Positions 29,194-38,074 of a stretch of 52,386 nt of DNA are shown piece by piece. Position numbers and translations under genes: made by a program. The notes below the pieces were generated by a model. That model worked only from the letters and a program-made list of their open reading frames with translations. It was not told the DNA's origin and made no database searches. Source of the DNA: Pseudoalteromonas sp. BSi20652. GTDB taxonomy: Bacteria > Pseudomonadota > Gammaproteobacteria > Enterobacterales > Alteromonadaceae. The stretch spans positions 1 through 52,386 of the forward strand of contig NZ_BADT01000005.1 of NCBI RefSeq assembly GCF_000239855.1, given 5' to 3'. The stretch's first letter is position 1. Every line of letters begins with the position of its first letter.

Positions 29194-29457
29194 GTTTATA
29201 ACACCCCTAAACAAATTCAAATAAAAAAACACGTTAAGCTAGCAAGCAGAATATAGCGGCTATCAATAAGTAAAAAATAATTAAAACCAAGTTAATATAA
29301 CCAAAGGTTATAACTGCTGCTATTTTTAGACCTAAGGCTTATTTAATAAGGCTTTACACATAATTGCAAGTGAATAGTAAGCTTATAGTGTTTGGTTATG
29401 AGCTATAGCGAGTTTGGTTTAATTTGTTAATATGGAGACATATTCTATTTTGTACTT
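29194..29457. other. Intergenic region between cysG and deoC, left part
   Basis: These 264 bases lie between divergent cysG and deoC, are AT-rich and hold no convincing frame. They must contain the cysG promoter, but no hexamer pair stands out. The right part of the gap is the MITE-like element described separately. Confidence 0.5.
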
Positions 29458-29619
29458 ATACCAATTGCATTAAATTAGTGATCTATTATAGCGACGAGAA
29501 AATAGCTCAATAACAAGGCTAAAATTATGATACATAGTTGTTCTATATAAATAATTTTTAACGTAGTTAGTGAGTTATTTAATACGCTAAAATGATTATG
29601 TTTTTAATAAAATTGGTAT
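29458..29619. mobile_element. Second MITE-like element, abutting deoC
   Basis: ATACCAATT (29458-29466) and AATTGGTAT (29611-29619) are perfect 9-bp inverted ends; similarity extends inward through ATTAAA to about 20 bp. The 162-bp interior is AT-rich and non-coding. It is a different family from the element at 19381. Its right end is 21 bp before the deoC ATG, so the deoC leader and perhaps its promoter lie in the element. Confidence 0.6.
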
Positions 29620-29640
29620 TACATAAGTAACGGAGCTCTA

Positions 29641-30387
29641 ATGACACAACACCAAAAAGATGCCGCATTAGCAGTCGCACTGATGGATTTAACAAGCTTA
29701 AACACCAGCGATACCACTAAAGATATTCAAGCGCTTGTTGATAGTATAAATCCCACGCTGGGCACGCCTGCCGCTGTATGTGTTTATAGCGACTTTGTTG
29801 ATGATGCAAAAATAGCACTCGCAGCGCGTGAGCTTAACCACGTAAAAGTTGCCACGGTTACTAACTTCCCGTCAGGGGATGCACCACTGAGTGATGTAAT
29901 TAACGAAACGCTCATTGCCATAGAGCGCGGCGCTGATGAGATTGACCTTGTTATCCCTTATAAAAAGCTAATAGCGGGCGATGCTCAAACGGTACTTAAC
30001 TATGTAAGTGAAAGTAAAAAAGCATGTGGGTCGCGCGCGCAACTAAAAGTAATAATAGAAAGCGGTGAGCTAAAAACTGACGCACTCATAACACAGGCTA
30101 CTCAATTGGCAATTGAAGGCGGTGCTGATTTTGTAAAAACCAGTACAGGTAAGGTGGCTATTAATGCGACCCTTGAATCAACAAAAATTATACTCAGTGC
30201 AATTAAAAGTACTGGTAAGCATGTTGGCTTTAAAGCTGCCGGTGGTGTTAAAACAGTGGCTGATGCCAGTGATTATTTGGCGCTTGCACGCGCGCTAATG
30301 GGTGATGATTATTTGCGATCAAATACGTTTAGGTTTGGCGCTTCAAGCTTGTTAAGTGACGTTTATACAATATTAAAAAGTAATTAA
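29641..30387 (+). CDS. deoC: Deoxyribose-phosphate aldolase
   Basis: DeoC splits 2-deoxyribose-5-phosphate into acetaldehyde and glyceraldehyde-3-phosphate in deoxynucleoside breakdown. The 248-residue class I aldolase (E. coli 259) has the Schiff-base Lys166 in FVKTSTGK, the second active-site lysine in VGFKAAGGVKT, and the substrate motif IDLVIPYKKL. CGGAG precedes ATG 29641. deoA, deoB and deoD are not beside it. It is followed by an SPFH lipoprotein gene 7 bp downstream. Confidence 0.95.
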   Translation: MTQHQKDAALAVALMDLTSLNTSDTTKDIQALVDSINPTLGTPAAVCVYSDFVDDAKIALAARELNHVKVATVTNFPSGDAPLSDVINETLIAIERGADEIDLVIPYKKLIAGDAQTVLNYVSESKKACGSRAQLKVIIESGELKTDALITQATQLAIEGGADFVKTSTGKVAINATLESTKIILSAIKSTGKHVGFKAAGGVKTVADASDYLALARALMGDDYLRSNTFRFGASSLLSDVYTILKSN

Positions 30388-30394
30388 AGGAAAG

Positions 30395-31246
30395 ATGATG
30401 AGAGCAAGAAACTCCGGCACACAAACATTGTTTAATAACCTATTTAAAGGTGCATTGGTTGTAGGAGTCGTTGGTTTTGGATTAACTGCATGTACTAACC
30501 CAAGCACACCTGCAGGTGAAGAAGGCTACGTATTCGAAAAGCCGCGTGTATTTGGTGAAGGTGGTTATCAAGGAACAATGAAAGGCCCATCTAATTACGG
30601 TATGTCGTTACTGCGAAATGAGGTGGTAAACATCGATATGCGACCTAATACATATACCGAAACATTTAGAATCTTAGCGAATGATGATTTAAATATTAAA
30701 TTTGATTTTCATGCTGTTATTGCTATTGAGAGTGGCTCTGTTAAAACTGTGGTAGAGCAGTACGGCGCCGAAAATTGGTATAAACGGTTTGTACGTGAAA
30801 CTTTTAGAACGTATGTGCGCGATACAGTACAAAAATACGATAGTGGCGAGCTTAAAACAAATCGTGAGAAAATTGCGAAAGAAGTGACTCTGCGCCTGCA
30901 AAGTTATTTATCGACAACGCCGTTTAAACTTGCAAATGTTGTCGTAGGCAACATTAATTACCCCGATATTGTTGCTAATGCAGTTGAGAAAAAATTAGCG
31001 GCTCAGCAGTTATTATCGGAAAAAGAAACACAAAAAGAGATTGCCAAAAAAGACGCTGAAATTAGGGTGGAAGAAGCCAAAGGGATTGCTCAAGCTCAGA
31101 AGATTATTAACGCAACACTAACAGCTAATTACATTCAACATGAAGCTATTAATGCACAAATAAAAATGGCTGAGTCACCTAATCATACAACTGTTTATAT
31201 TCCTGTGGGTAATAATGGCGTGCCACTCGTTAAAGGGGCTAATTAA
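30395..31246 (+). CDS. SPFH/prohibitin-like lipoprotein
   Basis: A 283-residue protein with a signal peptide ending in the lipobox LTAC (acylated Cys33), followed by a prohibitin/SPFH-like domain (about 75-200: RPNTYTETFRILANDDLNI, YVRDTVQKYDSG) and a long charged coiled coil (about 205-250, LLSEKETQKEIAKKDAEIRV). The residues after Cys are Thr-Asn, without Asp at +2, suggesting outer-membrane sorting. SPFH proteins usually sit in the inner membrane by a helix, so a lipid-anchored form is unusual. AAGGAAAG precedes the ATG pair. Confidence 0.82.
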   Translation: MMRARNSGTQTLFNNLFKGALVVGVVGFGLTACTNPSTPAGEEGYVFEKPRVFGEGGYQGTMKGPSNYGMSLLRNEVVNIDMRPNTYTETFRILANDDLNIKFDFHAVIAIESGSVKTVVEQYGAENWYKRFVRETFRTYVRDTVQKYDSGELKTNREKIAKEVTLRLQSYLSTTPFKLANVVVGNINYPDIVANAVEKKLAAQQLLSEKETQKEIAKKDAEIRVEEAKGIAQAQKIINATLTANYIQHEAINAQIKMAESPNHTTVYIPVGNNGVPLVKGAN

Positions 31247-31253
31247 GGTTATG

Positions 31254-31287
31254 AACTTGGGTAGGTTAACTTATTGCTACCCAAGTT
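31254..31287. terminator. Stem-loop between convergent lipoprotein genes
   Basis: AACTTGGGTAG (31254-31264) pairs perfectly with CTACCCAAGTT (31277-31287), loop 12 nt, 8 bp after the SPFH gene stop and 8 bp before the end of the CsgG-like gene. It has no long U run, but its position suits a shared terminator. Confidence 0.6.
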
Positions 31288-31294
31288 ACTGTTA

Positions 31295-32425
31295 TTAAAA
31301 TGCTTTAAACATACTACCTAGGCTATCAAGGCCGGATTTATTGCTTTTAGCTATACACTCAGAATCATCTAAAGATTTCTTAGTGGCAGCATCAGCAAGC
31401 CCTGTTACTTCGAGTTTACTTTCTTGTTGATATTCTCGAAGCGCGATGACTGTTTTTCGGTCGTATTCCACGTCTTGCGTTTCAAATTCTTCGTAGTTAG
31501 GTTGGTTTCTCAGATAACCTAAACACACTAAGTTTAGGCGCGACATTGCTAAATCCATTTTTTCATAATGTGGCATTCTATGAGTGGGTACATCAACTGT
31601 TACAGCGGGTTTTTTTACTACTTTTGCTTGTACAGCAGCCGGTGGCGGCGCAGTGTAACCAGATGCTAAAGTGTTGTTACTGTTATAGCGATAGTAAGTA
31701 TCTGGAATTTTAGTTTCTAAAAACTCAACTGCTTTAATAATTACTTCACGAAGGGCTTTTTCTTTAGGGGTATCAGACCATCCACTAATATTACCGCCAA
31801 CAAGAGCGCCACCAAAGTTGGTGGCGGCTCCTGTAAAGTCAAAATCTTTACTGCCCCCTTCAACACTTGTTGCAGCTAAAATACGTGATGTGCGTGTATC
31901 TATAAGGCGTAGATCAATTGCCATGTGAGAGCCTGAAAAGCCAGCGGATACAGAGCTAAATACATCACCTATAAAGCCGCCACTGCCAACACTTGCACCA
32001 GAGCTATCGTCATCAAATTCAGTTACCGCTGCAATAACGACTATTTCAGCACCTTCAATCTCACCATAAGCGGCACCCGATGATGCACTAACGCGACCTG
32101 AGGCTGCTAGGTCTTGTTCTGATAAAACAGCATCAAGAGCTTGGCGCTCTAAAACAATAAAGCGATTTGTTGATACTAGAGCGGTAGTTAATTGATCAGC
32201 CATACCGTCGCCTATTTCTTTACGCCACCATTTTGAGTTGTTTGACTTGTCGGTAAAGCGTGCAACAGCAATTCTGGCTTTAGGACCATTATATTGCTCT
32301 TGTGCAGCTGCATTTATATCTGGTGAGTTTTGACCCGATGTAACATTGGTAGAGGTACTTTGACAAGCGCTCAGAGTGGTCGTTAATAGTGCAGTTAATA
32401 ATAGTTTTTGTGGTGCTTTTAACAT
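31295..32425 (-). CDS. CsgG/HfaB-family lipoprotein with C-terminal extension
   Basis: A 376-residue lipoprotein: signal peptide with lipobox LSAC (Cys21), then a CsgG-like domain (about 48-235) with ARIAVARFTDKSNN, MADQLTTALVSTNRFIVLER and LRLIDTRTSRILAATSVEGG. CsgG proteins form outer-membrane secretion channels for curli-type fibres, while many relatives have other or unknown roles. No csgA/B/E/F genes are nearby, so secretion of a fibre is not indicated. The extra C-terminal part (about 285-365, VIALREYQQESKLEVTGLAD) resembles a peptidoglycan-binding repeat, which could tether the protein to the wall. Confidence 0.82.
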   Translation of the reverse strand: MLKAPQKLLLTALLTTTLSACQSTSTNVTSGQNSPDINAAAQEQYNGPKARIAVARFTDKSNNSKWWRKEIGDGMADQLTTALVSTNRFIVLERQALDAVLSEQDLAASGRVSASSGAAYGEIEGAEIVVIAAVTEFDDDSSGASVGSGGFIGDVFSSVSAGFSGSHMAIDLRLIDTRTSRILAATSVEGGSKDFDFTGAATNFGGALVGGNISGWSDTPKEKALREVIIKAVEFLETKIPDTYYRYNSNNTLASGYTAPPPAAVQAKVVKKPAVTVDVPTHRMPHYEKMDLAMSRLNLVCLGYLRNQPNYEEFETQDVEYDRKTVIALREYQQESKLEVTGLADAATKKSLDDSECIAKSNKSGLDSLGSMFKAF

Positions 32426-32561
32426 ATGACTGTCCTTAACTAATATGCTTAAGGGAAAAGAAGTGCATTTCCTTTAATGTTTAAATTCATGTTAATTTAG
32501 TTAAATCAGTAAGTTAATGATAGTACTGGTGCGAAATGTTTAGTCACACAGGCGAAATTTA

Positions 32562-35500
32562 TCAGGATTGTTCACGAAACTGTTTTGGGGACATATTATA
32601 TTTTGCTTTAAAGCATCGGGCAAAGTAGCTTTGTGAATTAAAACCAACTTGCTGAGCTATTAAACCAATTGCAAGGTCACTATTTTTTAAAAGCTCTAGT
32701 GCAAACTCTAAGCGAATATTTCGAATGTAATCGCTTGGTGTTAGGTTGTACAAGGCTTTCATTTTTAATTGTAAAGCGCGAGGGCTAAGGTAGAGCGCTG
32801 CTGCAAATTCTTCTACGCTAAATGCTTCGTCTTGGTAATGCTCTTTTACTGTCGTTTTTACACGCTCGGTAAATACATAATCTTTACTTTGCGCCATTTG
32901 TGGGTCGAGCTGGGTTGTTTGTGATAAAGCAGGTAGTTGTTGTTTTAAATGTTGATTAAGTACTTCTCTAATCGTTAATAACCCTTGAACGCGGCTGAGT
33001 AACAGCTGCGGCTCAAAAGGTTTACTCAAATAGTCATCAGCCAGTAAGTCTAGGCCCTTTAATTTACTATGCGTATCTGCCTTTGCTGAAAGTAATAACA
33101 CCGGAATATGGCTAATAGCCGTGTCGCTGCGCAGGGCTTTAATAAACTGATAGCCATCCATGACGGGCATCATTACATCACTTATTACTAGGTTGGGCAT
33201 TTCACTTTTACATAAAGCCAGACCTAGCTCACCATTAATAGCGCTAATACACTCATAGTCATCAATAAAAATTGAGGTAAGTAAGTCACGCATTTCATCG
33301 TTATCTTCAATAATAAGAATTTTATTGCTTTTTACTGCACATAAATCATTGCTTTTAGATACAGCAAGAGCAGTAAGGTTAGAGGTTTCGTCTATTTGAG
33401 TTATTGGGAGTGAAACCGTAAAACAACTTCCTTTGTTAAGTTCACTTTTGAGTGAGATTGTTCCACCGTATTGTTCGGTTAATTGTTTTACTAGCGCTAA
33501 GCCAATACCACTACCATTTTGATTACCCGTATCTATGCGTGTAAATCGTTGAAAAACGGTCTCAAGGTGCTCTTTATCTATGCCAACACCAGTATCTGAG
33601 ACTGTGATGATTAATGTTTGTTTTTGAGTTAACAGCTGAAGTAACACTTTGCCACTGTTTGGGGTGTATTTTTGGGCGTTACTTAATAAGTTACTGATAA
33701 TAGAAATTGTATGATTTAGCTCTAATTTAATGTGAATAGTTTTTTGCGTTAAATCTTCAAATTTAAATGTAATATTTTTTTGCTCAAATAAAGGGGTAAA
33801 ATCCTCAATTAATTGTTTAACTACCGGCTTTATAGCATAGGGTGTTACGTATTTCACTGCAGTACTTGGGCGCTGGCTGAGCTGTAAAAGTTGGTTTATT
33901 TGATCCAATAGCTTATAGCTATTACGTTGAATCATCGCTAGTTTTTGTTGGGTGTCTGAATCCTTATGGCTTTTTTGTAAACTCTCAAGTGGCGCTAATA
34001 TTAAACTCAATGGCGTTTTAAGTTCATGGCTAACATTATCTAATAGTTGGGTTTTTAAGTTGCTAAGCTCTTTTTCTTTTAAGTTTGCTTGCTCTGCAAC
34101 GTTAGCTCTATACCTTGCTGTTACAATTGACCACATTATAAATAATACGATAATAATGTAAGTGACATAGGCAACATTGTTTTTCCACCAAGGAGGGGTA
34201 ACCGTAAACGCGACCATTGCTTTATCATCACTCCATTGGCTGTGTGGACCTTTAACTTTGACGATAAAGTGATAGCTTCCAGCCGGAAGTTGAGAATAGC
34301 TAACTTGCCTCTGGTTTTTGTTTGCGTACAAAAATTGTTTATCTAAACCTGCTAATTTATAGGCATACTGGTATTGCGAGGGTGGCTCTGCACTATTTAA
34401 GGCCGAGAACTTAAAACCGATAACACCATCTTGTTCTTTAAAAAAGAGTTTGTTTGTGTAGCTTATAAGTTTAGGTGCTTGAGTATTATTTTTTATATAT
34501 TTTTGCGTTATTACAGGTTGGTTATAAATAAGTAAATCTGTAATGACGGGCTCGGGAGCGTGAGTTGATAGGGTTAGTTTTAATGGATTAAACTGGTTAA
34601 AGCCATTAATACCACCAAAAAATAGCTCGCCGTCACCTGCTTGAAAAGCTGCACCTAAAATAAATGAATTATGCTGTATGCCGTTTTCGGGTAAAAAATG
34701 CTGCATTTGCTGGGTTTGAGGGGCGTAACGGGTTAGGCCTTGGTTGGTACTTAGCCACAAGTAACCGCTGCTATCTTGTTTAATTGCAAAAATATTATCA
34801 TTAAGCAAACCATCAAACTCTGTAATGTTTATAACTTTGTTAGTTTTTATATTTAATTTGTTTAGCCCGCCAAAAGTACCTACCCATAAAGTGTTTTTAT
34901 CTTGTAAATGCAAGGATGTAACCATGTCATGCGTTAAACTGTTAGGCTTTTTAAGATCGCTTTGGTAATGAGTAAATGTTTCATCGTGTAAAGAAAGTTT
35001 ATTTAACCCTGCGCGGGTTCCAGCCCATATAGCGTTGTTGTCGCTGTCATAAGTAATACTAAAAACAGTATTATTTGAAATGCTATTTTTATCTGCGGTG
35101 TATTTAAAATTTGTAGCCTGTAAAGTATCGGGATTAAATCGCGTTAATCCTTCATTGCTACCGAGCCATAAATTGCCCGTATTATCACCTGTAATTGCGT
35201 AAACACGATCACTACTGAGTTTGTGGCTTTGCACAGTAAAAGCCGAAAAATCATCATTAACTGGGTTATAAAGCAGTAAACCACCTCCATATGTGCCTAT
35301 CCATATGCGCTTATTAGCATCTTCATAAAGACTAAATATATTGTTATTAGTTAAACCTGCATTATTATTTTCATCTACTTTATAATGCTTGAAGCCACTG
35401 TTAGTTTTTTTGCTAAGCCCGTCGCGCGTACCCACCCAAAGTAAGTTGTTACTGTCTTTGAGTATTGCTCTTACAAAGTCATTCGAAATAGAATCCGGGT

Positions 35501-36542
35501 TATTACTTTGATGCTTTTGGTGACCAAACTGAGTTTGCCTTTTATCATAGCGATGTAACCCATAGCCGTCTGTACCAATCCAAATAATGCCTTGAGGGTC
35601 TTGGTAAAGTGACAATAGGTGGTCGTTAGCTAAGCCATGTTTTAAATCTGAAGAGTGAGTAAGTTGTTGGAAATCTGTAGTAAATAAGGCTTTATTAGCT
35701 TGGTAATAAAGTCCATTGCCATAGGTACTTAACCATAAGTTCTTTTCGTCATCAAAAAGTATATCGGTTATCCACACGTTTTTGAGTTGTTCAAAGTGAT
35801 GAAACTCTAATGTAATTGAGTTAAACAAACTCAGCCCTGATTTACTGCCAATAATAAATTGCCCGCTAGGTGCTTTTTTTAATTGCCAGAGTTGCTTTGG
35901 ACTATTAGGTATATGTTTGAACTGATTTGTTTGTGTATTGAATTTAATAAGCCCGATGCTGCTGGCTAGCCAAAGATTTTTTTGATCATCAAAAAGCATA
36001 TCTTTAAAAACAACATTTAAGTGATTCGTGCCCTGATAAGAAAATAATTCGGTAGTACCTGCGTATGTATCTAAACGAGTAAGTTGGCCTTTATCGTGAC
36101 CAATCCAAATGATATGAGGGAAGTTAGAAGCAATTGACTCAATACTTTTGTTTGTTATAGCAGGGAAGGAATATTGGTTAAAAATACGGAAATTTCCTGT
36201 TTCAGTATTTAATAAGTTGAGTCCACTAGTTGTCGTAGCAAACCACATTTGATTATCTACAGTGTTTAAGCAATCTGTGATCCAGTCACCTGAAATGCTT
36301 GGTTGTGAAGGGTTGAATTTATAACGTTTAAACTCGTAGCCATCAAACCGGTTTAAACCCCCTTGTGTAGCAAACCAATGAAATCCTTTGTCATCAGTTG
36401 CACTGCAGGTAATTGAATTTTGTGATAAGCCTTGTTCATTTGTATAGGTATCTAAGTACAATGGCAGGGCAGAAGAACTGATATGAAATAATAATAAAAA
36501 GCTAATAATTTTATATTTGATGACTGTTTTTATTGCTTTCAC
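32562..36542 (-). CDS. Hybrid two-component regulator (propeller, histidine kinase, receiver, AraC output)
   Basis: One 1326-residue protein carries a full signalling chain. A signal peptide (IISFLLLFHISSSAL) leads to a periplasmic sensor of repeated two-component propeller blades (motifs such as LWLGSNEGLTRFNPDTL) and a Y_Y_Y-type domain (about 665-780). One membrane helix lies near 788-806. Inside are a HisKA domain (phospho-acceptor His839 in VSHELKTPL), a HATPase (N box NLLSNAQKYTP, DTGVGI, GSGIGLAL), a receiver with Asp1122 in ISDVMMPVMDG, and an AraC helix-turn-helix at the C-terminus (about 1220-1326). Such proteins sense oligosaccharides and switch on carbohydrate genes; no such locus is next to it. 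Confidence 0.95.
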   Translation of the reverse strand: MKAIKTVIKYKIISFLLLFHISSSALPLYLDTYTNEQGLSQNSITCSATDDKGFHWFATQGGLNRFDGYEFKRYKFNPSQPSISGDWITDCLNTVDNQMWFATTTSGLNLLNTETGNFRIFNQYSFPAITNKSIESIASNFPHIIWIGHDKGQLTRLDTYAGTTELFSYQGTNHLNVVFKDMLFDDQKNLWLASSIGLIKFNTQTNQFKHIPNSPKQLWQLKKAPSGQFIIGSKSGLSLFNSITLEFHHFEQLKNVWITDILFDDEKNLWLSTYGNGLYYQANKALFTTDFQQLTHSSDLKHGLANDHLLSLYQDPQGIIWIGTDGYGLHRYDKRQTQFGHQKHQSNNPDSISNDFVRAILKDSNNLLWVGTRDGLSKKTNSGFKHYKVDENNNAGLTNNNIFSLYEDANKRIWIGTYGGGLLLYNPVNDDFSAFTVQSHKLSSDRVYAITGDNTGNLWLGSNEGLTRFNPDTLQATNFKYTADKNSISNNTVFSITYDSDNNAIWAGTRAGLNKLSLHDETFTHYQSDLKKPNSLTHDMVTSLHLQDKNTLWVGTFGGLNKLNIKTNKVINITEFDGLLNDNIFAIKQDSSGYLWLSTNQGLTRYAPQTQQMQHFLPENGIQHNSFILGAAFQAGDGELFFGGINGFNQFNPLKLTLSTHAPEPVITDLLIYNQPVITQKYIKNNTQAPKLISYTNKLFFKEQDGVIGFKFSALNSAEPPSQYQYAYKLAGLDKQFLYANKNQRQVSYSQLPAGSYHFIVKVKGPHSQWSDDKAMVAFTVTPPWWKNNVAYVTYIIIVLFIMWSIVTARYRANVAEQANLKEKELSNLKTQLLDNVSHELKTPLSLILAPLESLQKSHKDSDTQQKLAMIQRNSYKLLDQINQLLQLSQRPSTAVKYVTPYAIKPVVKQLIEDFTPLFEQKNITFKFEDLTQKTIHIKLELNHTISIISNLLSNAQKYTPNSGKVLLQLLTQKQTLIITVSDTGVGIDKEHLETVFQRFTRIDTGNQNGSGIGLALVKQLTEQYGGTISLKSELNKGSCFTVSLPITQIDETSNLTALAVSKSNDLCAVKSNKILIIEDNDEMRDLLTSIFIDDYECISAINGELGLALCKSEMPNLVISDVMMPVMDGYQFIKALRSDTAISHIPVLLLSAKADTHSKLKGLDLLADDYLSKPFEPQLLLSRVQGLLTIREVLNQHLKQQLPALSQTTQLDPQMAQSKDYVFTERVKTTVKEHYQDEAFSVEEFAAALYLSPRALQLKMKALYNLTPSDYIRNIRLEFALELLKNSDLAIGLIAQQVGFNSQSYFARCFKAKYNMSPKQFREQS

Positions 36543-36663
36543 AGACTTCCCATCTCATTGTGAGTCCCTATAATTTGGACAATCATAAACTGCTTTTTAA
36601 TCAATGTTAAGATTGATTTTTTAATGCAATGCCGAGATTTTCCAATGTGGGTATCTTTTAGGC

Positions 36664-36691
36664 TTGTGTTAATGGCTTGCGTAAGTATAAT
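36664..36691 (+). promoter_or_regulatory. Promoter of the tRNA-Trp / secE-nusG unit
   Basis: TTGTGT (36664-36669) and a perfect TATAAT (36686-36691), 16 bp apart, predict a start near 36698, nine bases before the tRNA. Confidence 0.65.
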
Positions 36692-36706
36692 AGGCATCCA
36701 CTTTGC

Positions 36707-36783
36707 AGGGGCGTAGTTCCAATTGGTAGAACAGCGGTCTCCAAAACCGATGGTTGGGAGTTCGAGTCTCTCCGCCCCTGCCA
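36707..36783 (+). tRNA. tRNA-Trp (anticodon CCA)
   Basis: The acceptor arm AGGGGCG pairs with CGCCCCT, followed by G and an encoded CCA end (36781-36783). The anticodon loop CTCCAAA has CCA at 36740-36742, decoding UGG; the T arm GGGAG-TTCGAGT-CTCCC-type loop is intact. The anticodon stem GCGGT/ACCGA has one unpaired end position. Length is 77 nt with CCA. It lies upstream of secE, the usual gammaproteobacterial order. Confidence 0.96.
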
Positions 36784-36915
36784 GTTTTACTCAGAATTTT
36801 AGTAGTCTGAGATTAAAAACCGGTTTAGATTAAGTCTGTTTTTAAGTTTAGATTTTAATGGATTAACCTTACCGTAGTGTAGGGTTGTTGTGTCTGTAGT
36901 TAAGGTAATAATATT

Positions 36916-37293
36916 ATGAGCACGAATGTAGAAACACCATCAAGTGCGATGGAGTCAGTAAAGTGGTTAGTAGCAATCGCGCTACTTGCAGGCGCAGTTG
37001 TTGGTAACCATATGTATGCAGATCAATCTGTACTACTACGTGCTATCGGCGTTGTTGTTGCAATAGCGGCCGGATTAGCAATTGCCTCGCAAACATTTAA
37101 GGGACGTAACTTTCTTGCTTTCGCTAAAGAAGCTCGAATTGAAGTACGCAAAGTTATTTGGCCAACGCGCCAAGAAACTATCCACACGACATTAATTGTA
37201 ATGGTTGCAACAGTGATTATGGCACTTATCCTTTGGGGATTAGATGGCATTTTATTCCGCGCTGTAGGCTTTTTAACTGGATTGGAGATCTGA
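36916..37293 (+). CDS. secE: Preprotein translocase subunit SecE
   Basis: SecE clamps the SecY channel in the inner membrane and is essential for protein export. The 125-residue protein (E. coli 127) has three membrane segments (about 15-33, 39-57 and 93-113) and the conserved cytoplasmic stretch [20 protein letters not shown] before the last helix, the SecE signature. The stop is 4 bp before nusG, so the two are co-transcribed. The three-helix form is typical of the gammaproteobacterial type. Confidence 0.96.
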   Translation: MSTNVETPSSAMESVKWLVAIALLAGAVVGNHMYADQSVLLRAIGVVVAIAAGLAIASQTFKGRNFLAFAKEARIEVRKVIWPTRQETIHTTLIVMVATVIMALILWGLDGILFRAVGFLTGLEI

Positions 37294-37297
37294 TCCC

Positions 37298-37861
37298 ATG
37301 TCGGATGAGAACGAGAACAAAGAAATTAAGTTACGTTGGTATGTAGTACAGGCCTTTTCTGGTTACGAAAAGCGTGTAGCACAAACGTTAACTGAACACA
37401 TTAAAATCGAAGGTCTTGAAGCGAGCTTTGGTGAGATATTAGTACCAACTGAAGAAGTTGTTGAGATGCGTGCTGGTCAAAAGCGTAAATCTGAACGTAA
37501 ATTTTTCCCAGGTTACGTACTAGTACAAATGGATATGAATGACGCAAGCTGGCACTTAGTGAACAGCACTGAGCGCGTAATGGGCTTTATTGGTGGAACG
37601 TCTGATCGTCCAGCTCCAATTAGCCCTAAAGAAGCTGAGCGCATTCTTAATCGCCTGCAAGAAAATGCTGAAGCACCTAAACCTGCTACATTATTTGAAC
37701 CAGGTGAAGTTGTACGCGTTACAGATGGACCATTTGCAGATTTCAGTGGTGTAGTTGAAGAAGTTGACTACGAAAAGAGCCGCGTAAAAGTATCTGTACT
37801 TATTTTTGGTCGTTCTACGCCAGTTGAACTTGAATTCGGTCAAGTTGAGCAAGATAAGTAA
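37298..37861 (+). CDS. nusG: Transcription termination/antitermination factor NusG
   Basis: NusG binds RNA polymerase to raise processivity and links it to Rho or to ribosomal protein S10. The 187-residue protein (E. coli 181) has the NGN domain ([18 protein letters not shown], then [14 protein letters not shown]) and the C-terminal KOW domain ([20 protein letters not shown]). A strong hairpin follows the gene, and the rplK promoter lies within that hairpin. Confidence 0.97.
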   Translation: MSDENENKEIKLRWYVVQAFSGYEKRVAQTLTEHIKIEGLEASFGEILVPTEEVVEMRAGQKRKSERKFFPGYVLVQMDMNDASWHLVNSTERVMGFIGGTSDRPAPISPKEAERILNRLQENAEAPKPATLFEPGEVVRVTDGPFADFSGVVEEVDYEKSRVKVSVLIFGRSTPVELEFGQVEQDK

Positions 37862-37909
37862 TTGATTAAAAAAGCTTCGCTAATTTTTATTTAAATTTTG
37901 GCATGAAGC

Positions 37910-37938
37910 TTGAAAAAGGCCGCTGATTAACTTATAAT
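37910..37938 (+). promoter_or_regulatory. rplK promoter inside the nusG terminator
   Basis: TTGAAA (37910-37915) and a perfect TATAAT (37933-37938) are 17 bp apart. Transcription should start near 37945, inside the 3' arm of the nusG terminator hairpin, about 130 nt before the rplK ATG. Confidence 0.75.
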
Positions 37939-37952
37939 CAGCGGCCTTTTTG
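37913..37952 (+). terminator. Terminator after nusG
   Basis: AAAAAGGCCGCTGATTA (37913-37929) pairs perfectly over 17 bp with 37935-37951, loop 5 nt, ending in UUUUU. It is a strong intrinsic terminator for read-through RNA from secE-nusG. Confidence 0.92.
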
Positions 37953-38074
37953 TATTAAGGTAAAATTTATTTTTACTGTACAAAAAGTACGAAACCAATT
38001 TTTAAACTGGGAAGCCGTTAGAGTACGCGTCCTCGCGCGCACAAGGCTGAGACCCACATAATGAGGTATTTATA

